Shown: positions 36,958 to 46,674, counted from the first letter of the stretch. The stretch: 57,780 bases of DNA from Clostridia bacterium (GCA_030537495.1 JAUNMH010000012.1:1-57780), one strand, 5' to 3'. Program-made: numbers and translations. The notes: generated by a model not told the origin, from the letters alone.

Positions 36958-39900
36958 CTAATTATCAAAGCTCTTCTGCTGATGCTTTAGATGTTCGTAT
37001 CTATCTTTAGCAGCTTCTTCTGCCTCTGTGAACAGTTTTTCTGCTCTTTCAGGGAACTTAAGCTGTAATGAGTTGTAACGAACTTCGCCCATGATGAAGT
37101 CTCTGTAGCTTCCAGTTGGAGTTGCGCTATCAATTGAAAGCGGATTCTTTCCTTCAGCTGCCAGTGCAGGGTTGTATCTTAACAAATTCCAGTATCCTGC
37201 GCGTACTGCGTTCTTCATTTCAAGCATTGCCTTGTTCATGCCGGCCTTAACACCGTGGTTGATACAAGGAGCATATCCGATAATTAGTGATGGACCATCG
37301 TAAGCTTCTGCTTCTCTGATAGCCTTCAGAGTCTGTTCAGGGTTTGCGCCCATAGCAACCTGTGCAACATATACATAGCCGTAAGCCATTGCAATCTGTG
37401 CCAGATCCTTTTTCTTAACTGCCTTACCGGAAGCTGCGAACTTAGCAACTGCTCCGATAGGAGTTGACTTGGAGGACTGTCCGCCTGTGTTGGAGTAAAC
37501 TTCTGTATCGAATACGAAGATGTTTACGTTTTCTCCTGATGCGATAACGTGGTCTAATCCACCGTAACCGATGTCGTATGCCCATCCGTCACCACCGAAG
37601 ATCCACATTGAAGGTTTCATCAACATGTCCTTATTATCTAATACATATCTTGCTGTTTCGTTAGTATCTGCAATCTTTTCACATTCTGCAACCAGGATAT
37701 CCCCTGTTTCTTCTGCAGCCTGTGGATCATTCATGGAAGCGAGCCATGCCTTAGCAGGAACGCCTAGAACGTCAACTAGTTTTTCAACTGCTGACTTCAT
37801 TTCTTCTCTACGTGCTCTGATAGATGTTGCCATACCTAAACCGAATTCAGCATTATCTTCGAATAGGGAGTTAGCCCATGCCGGACCTCTTCCTTCTCTG
37901 TTTACTGTGTAAGGAGTACTTGGTGCACTACATCCCCAAATTGATGTACATCCTGTTGCGTTAGCAATGAACATTCTGTCACCAAATAGCTGAGTAATCA
38001 GCTTAGCATATGGAGATTCACCACATCCTGGGCAAGCGCCTGAGAACTCAAGCAATGGCTGCTTGAACTGTGATCCCTTTACAGTATCGTCCTTGAAAGG
38101 AACTTCCTTAGGAGTTACTTCGTTGAACAGGTAGTTGTACTTATCCTGTGATGGAAGAACAACATCATCTTCAGCAGGAACCATTTCAAGAGCTTTCTTT
38201 CTTGCAGGACACACATCAGCACATGATCCGCAACCTGTACAGTCTAATGCTGAAATTCCAAGAGTATAGAACTTACCCTTAACGCCCTTCATTGCAAGGT
38301 AATCGCCGTTTACTGAATCTACTTCTGTTTCATCTAATACGAAAGGTCTGATTACGCCGTGAGGACAAACATATGAACACCAGTTACACTGCATGCAGTT
38401 AGTTTTGTTCCATACTGGAATGTCTGTTGCGATGCCTCTCTTTTCGAATGCAGCTGTACCAGCAGGAATCATGCCGTTTGCTGTGTCAAGGAATGTTGAT
38501 ACTGGAACAGCGTCACCTGTAAGTGTGTTTGTTGGAACTAGGACGTTGTTCAGGTAGTCAGTGTGAAGCTGGTCACGACCAACAAGCTTAGCAGCTGGAG
38601 CATCGTCTTCTACATCTGCCCATCTTGCAGGTACTTCTACCTTATGAACATGGTTTACACCTGCATCTACTGCAGCTTCGTTCATAGCTACAATGTTTGC
38701 GCCCTTCTTAGCGTATGTTTTCTGAATCATTTCCTTCATATACTTAACTGCGTCGTCAATAGGAATGATGTCAGCAAGTTTGAAGAATGCTGCCTGTAGA
38801 ACTGAGTTTGTTCTTCTTGCGCCTAGACCGATTTCCTTAGCGATGGAAACAGCGTCGCAAGTGTAGAACTGAACGTTGTTCTTAGCAATGTATCTCTTAA
38901 CCTTTGCAGGTAAGTGTTCGTCTAGTTCTTCGTCTGACCATCCGCAGTTTAGTAGGAAGAATCCGCCTGGTTTAACGTCTTCAACCATTTCATATCTGTG
39001 AAGATATGCTGCGTTGTGGCATGCTACGAAGTCAGCCTGTTTAACATAGTATGTTGACTTAATTGGTTTGTCTCCGAATCTTAAGTGGGAAACTGTTACA
39101 CCGCCGGATTTCTTGGAGTCGTACTGGAAGTAAGCCTGTACCTTCTTATCAGTGTGGTCACCGATAATTTTAACGCTGTTCTTGTTTGCACCAACAGTAC
39201 CGTCAGCACCAAGACCCCAGAACTTACAAGCCTTTGTTCCCTTAGGAGCTACGTCTGGATTTTCAGTTGTAGGTAGTGATAAGCCTGTTACGTCGTCGTT
39301 AATGGAAATTGTGAATTCCTTCTTAGGTTTCTCGCTCCATAAGTTTTGATATACTGCAAGTAAATCTCCTGGCTGAGTATCCTTAGAACCTAAACCGTAA
39401 CGTCCGCCAACGATTAGGCAATCTTCAAACTTAGTTCCGCGAAGTGCTGAGCAAACGTCTAAGTATAATGGTTCGCCAACACCGCCTGGTTCCTTAGTTC
39501 TGTCAAGAACAGCAATCTTCTTAACAGTTTCAGGAAGTACATCTAACATATATTTAACGGAGAATGGTCTGTAAAGGTGAACTTCAAGAACGCCGACCTT
39601 CTTGCCCTTTCCGTTTAGGTAATCAACCATTTCTTCAAGAGCATCACAAACTGAACCCATTGCTACAACGATTTCAGTTGCATCAGGTGCTCCGTAGAAG
39701 TTAAATGGCTTGTAATCTGTTCCGATCTTTGCATTAACCTTCTGCATATATTCGTTTACTAAATCTGCAGTTTCAAGGTATGCAGTGTTACTTGCTTCTC
39801 TGTGCTGGAAGAATGTTTCCGGCTGTTCAGCTGAACCCATTGAATGTGGATGAGTTGGGTGAATTACTCCTGCCTTGTATGCTTTTACAGCATCCCAGTC

Positions 39901-40482
39901 TACCATTTCCTTCAGGTCTTCATAATCCCAAACTTCAATCTTCTGATTTTCGTGGGATGTTCTGAATCCATCAAAGAAGTGAATCATTGGAAGCTTTCCT
40001 GCAATTGTTGAAAGGTGTGCAACTGCAGCAAGGTCCATAGCCTGCTGTACGCTGTTTGATGCTAGCATAGCAAAACCAGTCTGGCGGCATGCCATAACAT
40101 CGGAATGATCTCCGAAAATTGAAAGTGCATGTGTTGCCAAAGCACGAGCAGCAACGTGGAATACTGTAGGTGTCTGTTCACCTGCCAGCTTGAACATATT
40201 AGGAATCATTAGAAGCAGACCCTGAGATGCAGTAAATGTTGATGTATATGCACCTGCAGTAATGGATCCGTGAACAGCACCTGCTGCACCAGCTTCTGAT
40301 TCCATTTCAATAATTCTAACTTTTTCGCCGAAGATATTTTCTCTATCCTGAGAAACCCATTCGTCCATATTTTCAGCCATTGGTGAGGATGGTGTGATTG
40401 GGTAGATAGCAGCAACTTCAGAAAATGCATAAGCAACATGAGCTGCAGCGGCGTTTCCGTCCATAGTCTTTAGTTTTCTCAC
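36958..40482 (-). CDS. nifJ: Pyruvate:ferredoxin (flavodoxin) oxidoreductase
   Basis: A 1174-residue single-chain PFOR oxidising pyruvate plus CoA to acetyl-CoA and CO2 with reduction of ferredoxin. The N-terminal AIYPITPSSPMAE, the two ferredoxin-type cluster motifs NCMQCNWCSYVCPHG and DCTGCGSCADVCP near residues 690-760, the proximal-cluster GACPGCGESPY near 820, and the TPP-binding GDGWAYDIGYGGLDH near 970 are all present. A GTG at 40482, ten bases after AGGAG, matches the family N-terminus (RKLKTMDGNAAAAH) better than the GTG overlapping the previous stop. Its upstream partner is an unusual polyferredoxin. Confidence 0.96.
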   Translation of the reverse strand: MRKLKTMDGNAAAAHVAYAFSEVAAIYPITPSSPMAENMDEWVSQDRENIFGEKVRIIEMESEAGAAGAVHGSITAGAYTSTFTASQGLLLMIPNMFKLAGEQTPTVFHVAARALATHALSIFGDHSDVMACRQTGFAMLASNSVQQAMDLAAVAHLSTIAGKLPMIHFFDGFRTSHENQKIEVWDYEDLKEMVDWDAVKAYKAGVIHPTHPHSMGSAEQPETFFQHREASNTAYLETADLVNEYMQKVNAKIGTDYKPFNFYGAPDATEIVVAMGSVCDALEEMVDYLNGKGKKVGVLEVHLYRPFSVKYMLDVLPETVKKIAVLDRTKEPGGVGEPLYLDVCSALRGTKFEDCLIVGGRYGLGSKDTQPGDLLAVYQNLWSEKPKKEFTISINDDVTGLSLPTTENPDVAPKGTKACKFWGLGADGTVGANKNSVKIIGDHTDKKVQAYFQYDSKKSGGVTVSHLRFGDKPIKSTYYVKQADFVACHNAAYLHRYEMVEDVKPGGFFLLNCGWSDEELDEHLPAKVKRYIAKNNVQFYTCDAVSIAKEIGLGARRTNSVLQAAFFKLADIIPIDDAVKYMKEMIQKTYAKKGANIVAMNEAAVDAGVNHVHKVEVPARWADVEDDAPAAKLVGRDQLHTDYLNNVLVPTNTLTGDAVPVSTFLDTANGMIPAGTAAFEKRGIATDIPVWNKTNCMQCNWCSYVCPHGVIRPFVLDETEVDSVNGDYLAMKGVKGKFYTLGISALDCTGCGSCADVCPARKKALEMVPAEDDVVLPSQDKYNYLFNEVTPKEVPFKDDTVKGSQFKQPLLEFSGACPGCGESPYAKLITQLFGDRMFIANATGCTSIWGCSAPSTPYTVNREGRGPAWANSLFEDNAEFGLGMATSIRARREEMKSAVEKLVDVLGVPAKAWLASMNDPQAAEETGDILVAECEKIADTNETARYVLDNKDMLMKPSMWIFGGDGWAYDIGYGGLDHVIASGENVNIFVFDTEVYSNTGGQSSKSTPIGAVAKFAASGKAVKKKDLAQIAMAYGYVYVAQVAMGANPEQTLKAIREAEAYDGPSLIIGYAPCINHGVKAGMNKAMLEMKNAVRAGYWNLLRYNPALAAEGKNPLSIDSATPTGSYRDFIMGEVRYNSLQLKFPERAEKLFTEAEEAAKDRYEHLKHQQKSFDN

Positions 40483-40487
40483 CTTAA

Positions 40488-41792
40488 TCACTCTCCTTCC
40501 CTAATAGCCAGAGCGTCTCTCTGTAAGTAATTGTACTCAGGAACCACTCTTTCCTTAATGATATCTCTTGAGCATACGTACTGACATACGTTGCAGTTTT
40601 CGCAGATTTCCGGATCGATTACAGCATGTGCGCCTTCAGCGTAAATTGCTCCGTTAGGGCAGTTCGCCTTACAATCTCCACAAGCGATACAAGCGCTGTC
40701 GCATACAGCTGCCTTGTCTTCGTAATCTGCTGTTGATGAACATGGTACCATCTTTGCTCCCTTATAAGGTACGATGGAAATCAGTCCCTTAGGACATGCG
40801 TATGTACAATCCTTACATCCTACGCACTTGTCAGGATTTACAACTGCAGTTCCGTCAACAACTTCAATTGCTCCGTAACGACATACTCTTGTGCAGTTTC
40901 CTAAACCGGTACATCCTGTTGTACACAGTCCATATTCCTTAGGATCTACATTGTCAACTACAGCCTGGCAATCTGTATATCCTAATTTCTGATATACTTC
41001 AGTTGCTTTCTTACCTCCGCTGCAACTTACAAATGCTACCTTGTCCTTAAGCTTTGTAAGATCGTGAAGAGTATCTACGATAATCTTTTTCTTGCATTTT
41101 ACTGTACAAGCTTCGCAACCTACGCACATTTCATAATTGATTACTGCGTGGTTGTCGATAATTTCGATTGCACCCTGAGGACATGCTCTTACGCAATCTC
41201 CGCATCCGATACATCCGAATCCGCAAGTCTTTCTTACAAGGTCGTCGTCTTCTTCCTTAGATGAACAAGGGATGAAGTTAGTTGCCTCTCTAGGAATCAT
41301 GCGAATTACATTCTGTGGACAGACCTTTGCATTTGCACATGCTCCGCATCCTGTACATTTTTCGGCAATTACGGAAACGTCTCCGTCTTCTGCTGCCATA
41401 GCATCGAACTTACATACGTCTAGACATGAACCTATGCCTACACATCCGCTCTTACATTCTCCGCGAGCAAAACCAGCTTCGACAGCTTCCTTACAACTCT
41501 TGCATCCCTCAGCTGCAAATCTTGCCTTACCTGCAGCATCTCCACTACAAGTGATAAATGCAATTTCATCCTTTACTTCCACTGTCTCTGCGCCCATTGC
41601 TTCTGCAATAGCATCAACAGCTTCCTGGTTACACGCCGGACATAGAGCCACATTGTCTTCTGCAACGATTGCTTCTGCACATTCTGCACAAGTAGCTTTT
41701 CCACATCCGCCGTAGCCTGCACAATCCACGCCTGGCAACAGTTTCAGAACTTTAGCGATTAGTTCTGCAGGCGCATTGGACTTAGTGTTCAT
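40488..41792 (-). CDS. Tandem-duplicated RnfB-like polyferredoxin
   Basis: A 434-residue protein with 47 cysteines and no clear membrane anchor. Residues 20-60 resemble the RnfB/ACS-type Fe-S domain (CAGYGGCGKATCAEC). Two tandem blocks of about 160 residues follow (about 75-245 and 246-405), each starting with an AFxxCSGG strand and carrying four ferredoxin-like motifs such as CTGCGAC, CIGCGDC, CVGCEAC, CVGCKDC and CIACGDC. RnfB is part of a membrane ferredoxin:NAD oxidoreductase, but no other Rnf subunit is here. It ends 5 bp before nifJ, so it may be its dedicated electron acceptor. The second ATG (41792) has the right spacing from AGGAGG. Confidence 0.82.
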   Translation of the reverse strand: MNTKSNAPAELIAKVLKLLPGVDCAGYGGCGKATCAECAEAIVAEDNVALCPACNQEAVDAIAEAMGAETVEVKDEIAFITCSGDAAGKARFAAEGCKSCKEAVEAGFARGECKSGCVGIGSCLDVCKFDAMAAEDGDVSVIAEKCTGCGACANAKVCPQNVIRMIPREATNFIPCSSKEEDDDLVRKTCGFGCIGCGDCVRACPQGAIEIIDNHAVINYEMCVGCEACTVKCKKKIIVDTLHDLTKLKDKVAFVSCSGGKKATEVYQKLGYTDCQAVVDNVDPKEYGLCTTGCTGLGNCTRVCRYGAIEVVDGTAVVNPDKCVGCKDCTYACPKGLISIVPYKGAKMVPCSSTADYEDKAAVCDSACIACGDCKANCPNGAIYAEGAHAVIDPEICENCNVCQYVCSRDIIKERVVPEYNYLQRDALAIREGE

Positions 41793-41849
41793 AACCATAC
41801 TCCTCCTTCAAATTATTATGAATAACTTCTCTTGTTATGGTCCTTACAC

Positions 41850-41877
41850 ATTGTATTCTGTATTCAAATTAGTACAA
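41850..41877 (-). promoter_or_regulatory. Promoter of the polyferredoxin-PFOR-Nfn operon
   Basis: TTGTAC (41872-41877), 16-bp spacer, TACAAT (41850-41855), about 55 bp upstream of the start. The leader can pair ATAAC with GTTAT. Confidence 0.6.
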
Positions 41878-41898
41878 AATACACATGTTTTTCGCCAT

Positions 41899-41931
41899 AA
41901 AAATAGTAAGTATCAAGATACTTACTATTTT
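41899..41931 (-). terminator. Hairpin terminator after the DUF1015 gene
   Basis: A perfect 15-bp inverted repeat AAAATAGTAAGTATC/GATACTTACTATTTT with an extra U following on the minus strand. Apart from this and the operon promoter the 41793-42099 gap shows nothing. Confidence 0.75.
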
Positions 41932-42099
41932 ACTCCTCGTTTTCCATAAAGTCAAACACAGTCAATAAAACTCTGTTATTTTTTTATCAAAACTTTTTGA
42001 AAACATTATTGTTCAATTTTCAGCACATTTAGGTCCCTACCTAGTTAAGCCGCTCTAGCCCGTGCATTTCCCCACATTTGCACCTGCTATCCTCAAGGC

Positions 42100-43335
42100 T
42101 TAAATCTGGTGAATAAACAATCCGCTTCTTAGTTTAGGCTCGAACCATGTGGACTTCGGCGGCATCAAAAGCCCCGCATCAGCCACATCGAAAAGTTCGT
42201 GAATTGAAGTCGGATACATAGCGAAAGCCACGTGGCAATCTTTCTTGCATCTTCTCTCCAGCTCATCCAAACCGCGAATTCCTCCAACGAAGTCGATGCG
42301 CGCATCAGTCTTCGGATCCTTAATTCCAAGAACCGGCGCGAGCAATATCTCCTGAAGCATTGACACATCCAATTTACCCACAGGGTCATTAGGCACATCT
42401 TCCTTTTTGAATCCGCACATATACCACTTTCCATCCAGGTACATAGAGAACTTTCCTGCCTCAGCAGGCTTCCTATTCTCCCTCGCCACCTCTTCAACTT
42501 CGAAAAGTTCTTTCATTTTGTTTAAGAAGTCTTCGTCGATAAGACCATTCAAGTCCTTAACAACTCTGTTGTAATCCATAATCATCAGCTCTTCATCAGG
42601 GAACAAAACAGACATAAAGTAGTTAAACTCTTCGCTTCCATCACATCCCGGATTTTCAAGTCGACGCTTGAATCCAACTTTTACTGCAGAGGCCGCTCTA
42701 TGGTGGCCATCTGCAATATATATCTCCTTTATTCCGTCAAAGGCGCTCTGGATTGCGTCTATGTCGGTTTTGATATCGATAATCCATACCCTGTGTGTGA
42801 TCCCGTCCGGCGCTGTGAAATCGTTTACCGGCTTGGTTTTCTTGACCTTGACGATTACGTCGCTGATGACCTGATTTGCTCTGTAAGCCAGGTAAATCGG
42901 CCCAGTCTGGGCGTTGCAAGTGTCCACATGTGTGATGCGGTCCTGCTCCTTGTCGGCGCGAGTGTTTTCGTGCTTCTTGATAACGCCGTTTCTGTAATCG
43001 TCTATGGAGGCACAGGCCACGATTCCGGTCTGGGTTCTGCCATCCATTGTAAGCTCGTAAATATAGTAGCAAGGCTTCTTGTCTCTTACGAAATCGCCTT
43101 TTTTCACCATTTCCCAAAGGGTGTCATGGGCTCTCTGATAAACTTCCGGAGCGTAGGTGTCAACTGAATCGTCAAGCTGCGTCTCCGCTCTGTCGATTTT
43201 TAGAAAAGACTCCGGCTCTCTCTCAACTTCCGCTTTAGCTTCTTGTCTATTGTAAACATCATATGGCAGCGCTGCTATTCTCTCAGCTTTTTCGTCGCAA
43301 GGGCGAATTGCTGCAAAGGGTCTAATAACTGCCAT
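42100..43335 (-). CDS. DUF1015 family protein of the serine operon
   Basis: A 411-residue soluble protein of family DUF1015. Conserved signatures are RPFAAIRP and ALPYDVYN at the N-terminus, KKHENTRADKEQDR near 118, IADGHHRAASA near 212 and NYFMSVLFPDEEL near 240. The start codon overlaps the serA stop (TAATG). The recurrent serC-serA-DUF1015 arrangement in Clostridia points to a role in serine metabolism; no phosphoserine phosphatase serB is visible. DGHHR resembles the GHRR nucleotide box of ParB-fold proteins, including serine kinases of the SerK/SbnI type. The exact reaction is not established here. Confidence 0.85.
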   Translation of the reverse strand: MAVIRPFAAIRPCDEKAERIAALPYDVYNRQEAKAEVEREPESFLKIDRAETQLDDSVDTYAPEVYQRAHDTLWEMVKKGDFVRDKKPCYYIYELTMDGRTQTGIVACASIDDYRNGVIKKHENTRADKEQDRITHVDTCNAQTGPIYLAYRANQVISDVIVKVKKTKPVNDFTAPDGITHRVWIIDIKTDIDAIQSAFDGIKEIYIADGHHRAASAVKVGFKRRLENPGCDGSEEFNYFMSVLFPDEELMIMDYNRVVKDLNGLIDEDFLNKMKELFEVEEVARENRKPAEAGKFSMYLDGKWYMCGFKKEDVPNDPVGKLDVSMLQEILLAPVLGIKDPKTDARIDFVGGIRGLDELERRCKKDCHVAFAMYPTSIHELFDVADAGLLMPPKSTWFEPKLRSGLFIHQI

Positions 43336-44498
43336 TATTTAATAACCCTCACTTTAAGCACACCTTCTACATTCTTCAAAGCTTCTACAACAGCTGCATC
43401 TGCTGGTGAATCCAGGTCGAAGAGTGAGTAAGCGTAATCACCACGGCTCTTGTTTGTCATATGTGCGATATTGATTCCAGCGCCACCTACAACAGTTGCA
43501 AGTCTGGAAATCATATTCTGAATGTTCTTGTGAAGAATTGTTACACGTCCTTCAGACTGGCATACGCCTGCGTCGCATGCTGGATAGTTTACGGAGTTTC
43601 TGATGTTTCCGTTTTCCATGTAGTCAATCAGTTCTTCTGCAGCCATAACTGCGCAGTTGTCTTCTGACTCTGCAGTTGATGCTCCAAGATGAGGGATTAC
43701 GATGCATCCCTTCTTGCCAGCAGTCTTTGTGCTTGGGAAGTCGACAACGTAGTTCTTAACCTTTCCCGCTTCAAGGGCTGCAACCATATCATCTTCTGCA
43801 ACAAGGGAATCTCTTGAGAAGTTTAGGAATACAACTCCGTCCTTCATCATGTCGATAGCGTCCTTGTTAATCATTTCTCTTGTGCTGTCCATTAGAGGAA
43901 CGTGAATTGTAATGTAGTCACATTCTCTATAAATATCTTCTACAGCAAGTACGTGGTTAACTGATTTATCTACTGACCATGCAGCGTTAACTGACATAAA
44001 TGGGTCATATCCATAAACCTTCATACCAAGGGCACAAGCTGCATTGGCAACCTTTACACCGATAGCTCCCATTCCGATAACGCCCAGCTTCTTGCCGCTG
44101 ATTTCGTTTCCAGCAAAGGCTTTCTTTGCCTTTTCGGTGGTTTTGTTAATGTTTTCGTCATCTTGGTTATCTTTAACCCACTGGATTCCGCCAACGATAT
44201 CACGAGATGCAAGAAGCAGTCCTGCAAGAACAAGTTCCTTTACGCCATTTGCATTAGCACCTGGTGTGTTGAAAACAACGATTCCCTTTTCTGCACACTT
44301 GTCTAATGGAATGTTGTTAACTCCGGCGCCTGCACGTGCAACTGCTTCCAGTGTGTCCGGTAATTCTAAATCATGCATTGCCGCACTTCTTACCAAAACC
44401 GCCTGAGCGTCTGCTAACTCATCAACTTTTTCATATTTATCATCAAATAAACCTAATCCGCACTGTGCAATGGGATTGAGGCATGTATACTTAATCAT
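43335..44498 (-). CDS. serA: D-3-phosphoglycerate dehydrogenase
   Basis: A 387-residue NAD-dependent dehydrogenase, first step of serine synthesis. RAGAGVNNIPLDKC near 75, the NAD loop GVIGMGAIGVKVANAA near 140, and HLGASTAESEDNCA with the catalytic His near 270 are present. The C-terminal ~75 residues are an ACT domain, giving likely serine feedback. The short form lacks the extra ASB domain of long PGDHs. It begins 15 bp after serC with AAGGAG upstream. Confidence 0.95.
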   Translation of the reverse strand: MIKYTCLNPIAQCGLGLFDDKYEKVDELADAQAVLVRSAAMHDLELPDTLEAVARAGAGVNNIPLDKCAEKGIVVFNTPGANANGVKELVLAGLLLASRDIVGGIQWVKDNQDDENINKTTEKAKKAFAGNEISGKKLGVIGMGAIGVKVANAACALGMKVYGYDPFMSVNAAWSVDKSVNHVLAVEDIYRECDYITIHVPLMDSTREMINKDAIDMMKDGVVFLNFSRDSLVAEDDMVAALEAGKVKNYVVDFPSTKTAGKKGCIVIPHLGASTAESEDNCAVMAAEELIDYMENGNIRNSVNYPACDAGVCQSEGRVTILHKNIQNMISRLATVVGGAGINIAHMTNKSRGDYAYSLFDLDSPADAAVVEALKNVEGVLKVRVIK

Positions 44499-44513
44499 TT
44501 TTTCTCCTTACCT

Positions 44514-45596
44514 TTACTTGTTTTCTTCTTCGAACTTCTTCATGAATTCAACTAATTTTTCTACACCTTCCATTGGCATTGCGTTGTAGATAGACGCTCT
44601 CATGCCACCCACACTTCTGTGGCCCTTCAGGTTTTCAAAACCAGCTGCTTTTGCTTCCGCAACAAACTTTGCATCTAGTTCCTTATCGCCTGTAACAAAT
44701 GGAACGTTCATCAGTGAACGGTCTTCTTTTCTTACAGTTCCCTTAAACAGCTTGCTCTGATCTAGAAAATCATAAAGGATTGCAGCCTTCTTTTCGTTGT
44801 GAACCTTCATTGCTTCTAGGCCACCCATGTTCTTAATCCACTTGAATACCTTTCCACAGATATAGATTCCGTAGCAAGGCGGAGTGTTGTATAAGGAGCC
44901 CTTATCGGCCTGAACTTTGAAGTTCATCATTGTTGGTACAGTTTTTGGAAGGTCTTCTCTAAGAAGGTCTTCTCTGATGATTACAATCTGAACACCGGCA
45001 GGTCCAATATTCTTCTGTACACCACCATAAATTACGCCGTACTTTTCAACATCTATAGGTTCAGAGAGGAAACAGGAGGATACATCAGCGACTAGTTCTT
45101 TACCTTTAGTGTTTGGCAATTCATGGAATACTGTTCCATAGATAGTATTATTCTGGCAAATATATACATAGTCTGCATCCTCGCTTACTGGAAGGTCTGA
45201 ACAGTCTGGTATATATGAAAATGTCTCATCTGCTGATGATGCGATGGCATTTACTTTACCATATTTCTTTGCTTCTTCGTATGCCTTCTTCGCCCACTGA
45301 CCTGTGATGATGTAGTCAGCAACTCCATTCTTCATAAGGTTCATTGGAATTGATGCGAAGTGAAGAGAGGCACCACCCTGAAGGAATAATACCTTGTAAT
45401 TATCAGGAATATTCATCAAATCTCTCAGATCAGCCTCAGCTTCATCAATGATCTGTTGGAAAGCTGCTGAGCGATGACTCATTTCCATTACGGACATACC
45501 TGTGCCGCGATAATCTAACATTTCTTCTTGCGCTTCTTTTAAAACTACTTCCGGAAGTACTGCCGGACCAGCTGAAAAATTGTAAACTCTTCCCAT
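44514..45596 (-). CDS. serC: Phosphoserine aminotransferase
   Basis: A 360-residue PLP aminotransferase converting 3-phosphohydroxypyruvate and glutamate to phosphoserine. The N-terminus GRVYNFSAGPAVLP, the GTGMSVMEMSHRS substrate loop and the PLP lysine in YGGVQKNIGPAG are diagnostic. The ATG at 45596 with AAGGAG upstream replaces a longer frame that runs through the promoter. It is the first gene of serC-serA-DUF1015. Confidence 0.96.
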   Translation of the reverse strand: MGRVYNFSAGPAVLPEVVLKEAQEEMLDYRGTGMSVMEMSHRSAAFQQIIDEAEADLRDLMNIPDNYKVLFLQGGASLHFASIPMNLMKNGVADYIITGQWAKKAYEEAKKYGKVNAIASSADETFSYIPDCSDLPVSEDADYVYICQNNTIYGTVFHELPNTKGKELVADVSSCFLSEPIDVEKYGVIYGGVQKNIGPAGVQIVIIREDLLREDLPKTVPTMMNFKVQADKGSLYNTPPCYGIYICGKVFKWIKNMGGLEAMKVHNEKKAAILYDFLDQSKLFKGTVRKEDRSLMNVPFVTGDKELDAKFVAEAKAAGFENLKGHRSVGGMRASIYNAMPMEGVEKLVEFMKKFEEENK

Positions 45597-45632
45597 TTCT
45601 CTGTATCTCCTTAAAATAATATTATAAAGTCT

Positions 45633-45661
45633 AGTATATTCCGACTTAATGAAAAAGGCAA
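45633..45661 (-). promoter_or_regulatory. Promoter of the serine operon
   Basis: TTGCCT (45656-45661), 17-bp spacer, TATACT (45633-45638), 37 bp upstream of the serC ATG; no riboswitch-like leader fits in this space. Confidence 0.65.
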
Positions 45662-45908
45662 GGGATTTTTTGTTCACTACCACAATAAAATTTTATTAAA
45701 CTTGTAAATTTATTGTAACTTTTGACAACTTTTGCTTGATTTACGCAATCGAGCACTAAGTTATGATGTAATCAAGCACTACGCTACGAGGTATAGACTA
45801 GTGGGACACATATATCCTATCGTTAGTCATCGTTAGGTTAGCAAGTAATGCAGGTCACGAACATTCGTTTGGGAAAATGTGATTTGAATATAAAATTCAG
45901 TTTATTGA

Positions 45909-45937
45909 TTGACTTCCGCGAAACTGGGTATTAAGAT
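45909..45937 (+). promoter_or_regulatory. Possible promoter of desulfoferrodoxin gene
   Basis: TTGACT (45909-45914), 17-bp spacer, TAAGAT (45932-45937). The 428-bp gap 45597-46024 also holds an inverted repeat GCTTGATTTAC ... GTAATCAAGC at about 45733-45776 and no gene. Confidence 0.45.
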
Positions 45938-46024
45938 GATAACAAGATTAGAAGTTAATACTTAAAAATATCGCTGGTAAAAAACTAAACTACTAGCTGA
46001 ATTATTAATTACGGAGGGGAAATC

Positions 46025-46399
46025 ATGGAACAGAAATTTTTTATTTGTGAACACTGCGGAAATATGATTGCTATGGTAAAGGACAAAGGTGTACCTGTAA
46101 TGTGTTGTGGCCAGAAAATGACTGAACTAATTCCAGGAACAACTGACGCCGCTGTAGAAAAACATGTACCTGCATACGAAGTTGAAGGAAACGTTGTAAA
46201 AGTTAAGGTTGGAGAAGTTGCTCATCCAATGCTTGAAGAGCACTACATCGAATGGGTTTCTATTCAGACCAAGCAAGGCAACCAGAGAAAGGCTCTTAAC
46301 CCTGGCGAAGCACCAGAAGTCTGTTTCGCACTTTGCGATGGCGACGAAGTAGAAGCAGTATACGCTTACTGCAACCTACACGGACTTTGGAAGAAATAA
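46025..46399 (+). CDS. dfx: Desulfoferrodoxin (2Fe superoxide reductase)
   Basis: A 124-residue protein that reduces superoxide to hydrogen peroxide in anaerobes. The N-terminal desulforedoxin centre is C8, C11, C27, C28. The catalytic iron site is H47, H67, H73, C116 and H119, with the KH pair of EKHVPAYE as family mark. It has GGAGGG upstream, stands alone, and is followed by a strong terminator. It is one of few plus-strand genes. Confidence 0.97.
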   Translation: MEQKFFICEHCGNMIAMVKDKGVPVMCCGQKMTELIPGTTDAAVEKHVPAYEVEGNVVKVKVGEVAHPMLEEHYIEWVSIQTKQGNQRKALNPGEAPEVCFALCDGDEVEAVYAYCNLHGLWKK

Positions 46400-46434
46400 G
46401 ATTTGATTCGACAAAAATGTAAATGCCTATAACT

Positions 46435-46480
46435 AAAGGACTGTGCTGAAAGTGGACAACCACCTGGCACAGTCCTTTTT
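46435..46480 (+). terminator. Terminator of the desulfoferrodoxin gene
   Basis: AAAGGACTGTGC/GCACAGTCCTTT, 12 bp, with GTGG/CCAC pairing inside the loop, followed by a U-tract. Confidence 0.9.
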
Positions 46481-46674
46481 ATTGATTATTGCATTATTTT
46501 GACATTATTTTGTTATTGCGTTTGGCGTTGTATTATAGAGATACCGTTATGGCTGCTAGGTATTATTGACATTGCTAGCATAACGCTAAGATTGCTAAGA
46601 CATTGTTGAAATTACCGAGTTATCCCGCCCCATTTCTTGCAAATTCGCGAAATCATGCCATCTCTGTCGCTATA

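Noticed and set aside
40488..41792. Genuine RnfB of an Rnf complex
   Set aside because: No hydrophobic N-terminal anchor and no other Rnf subunits nearby; kept as RnfB-like only.
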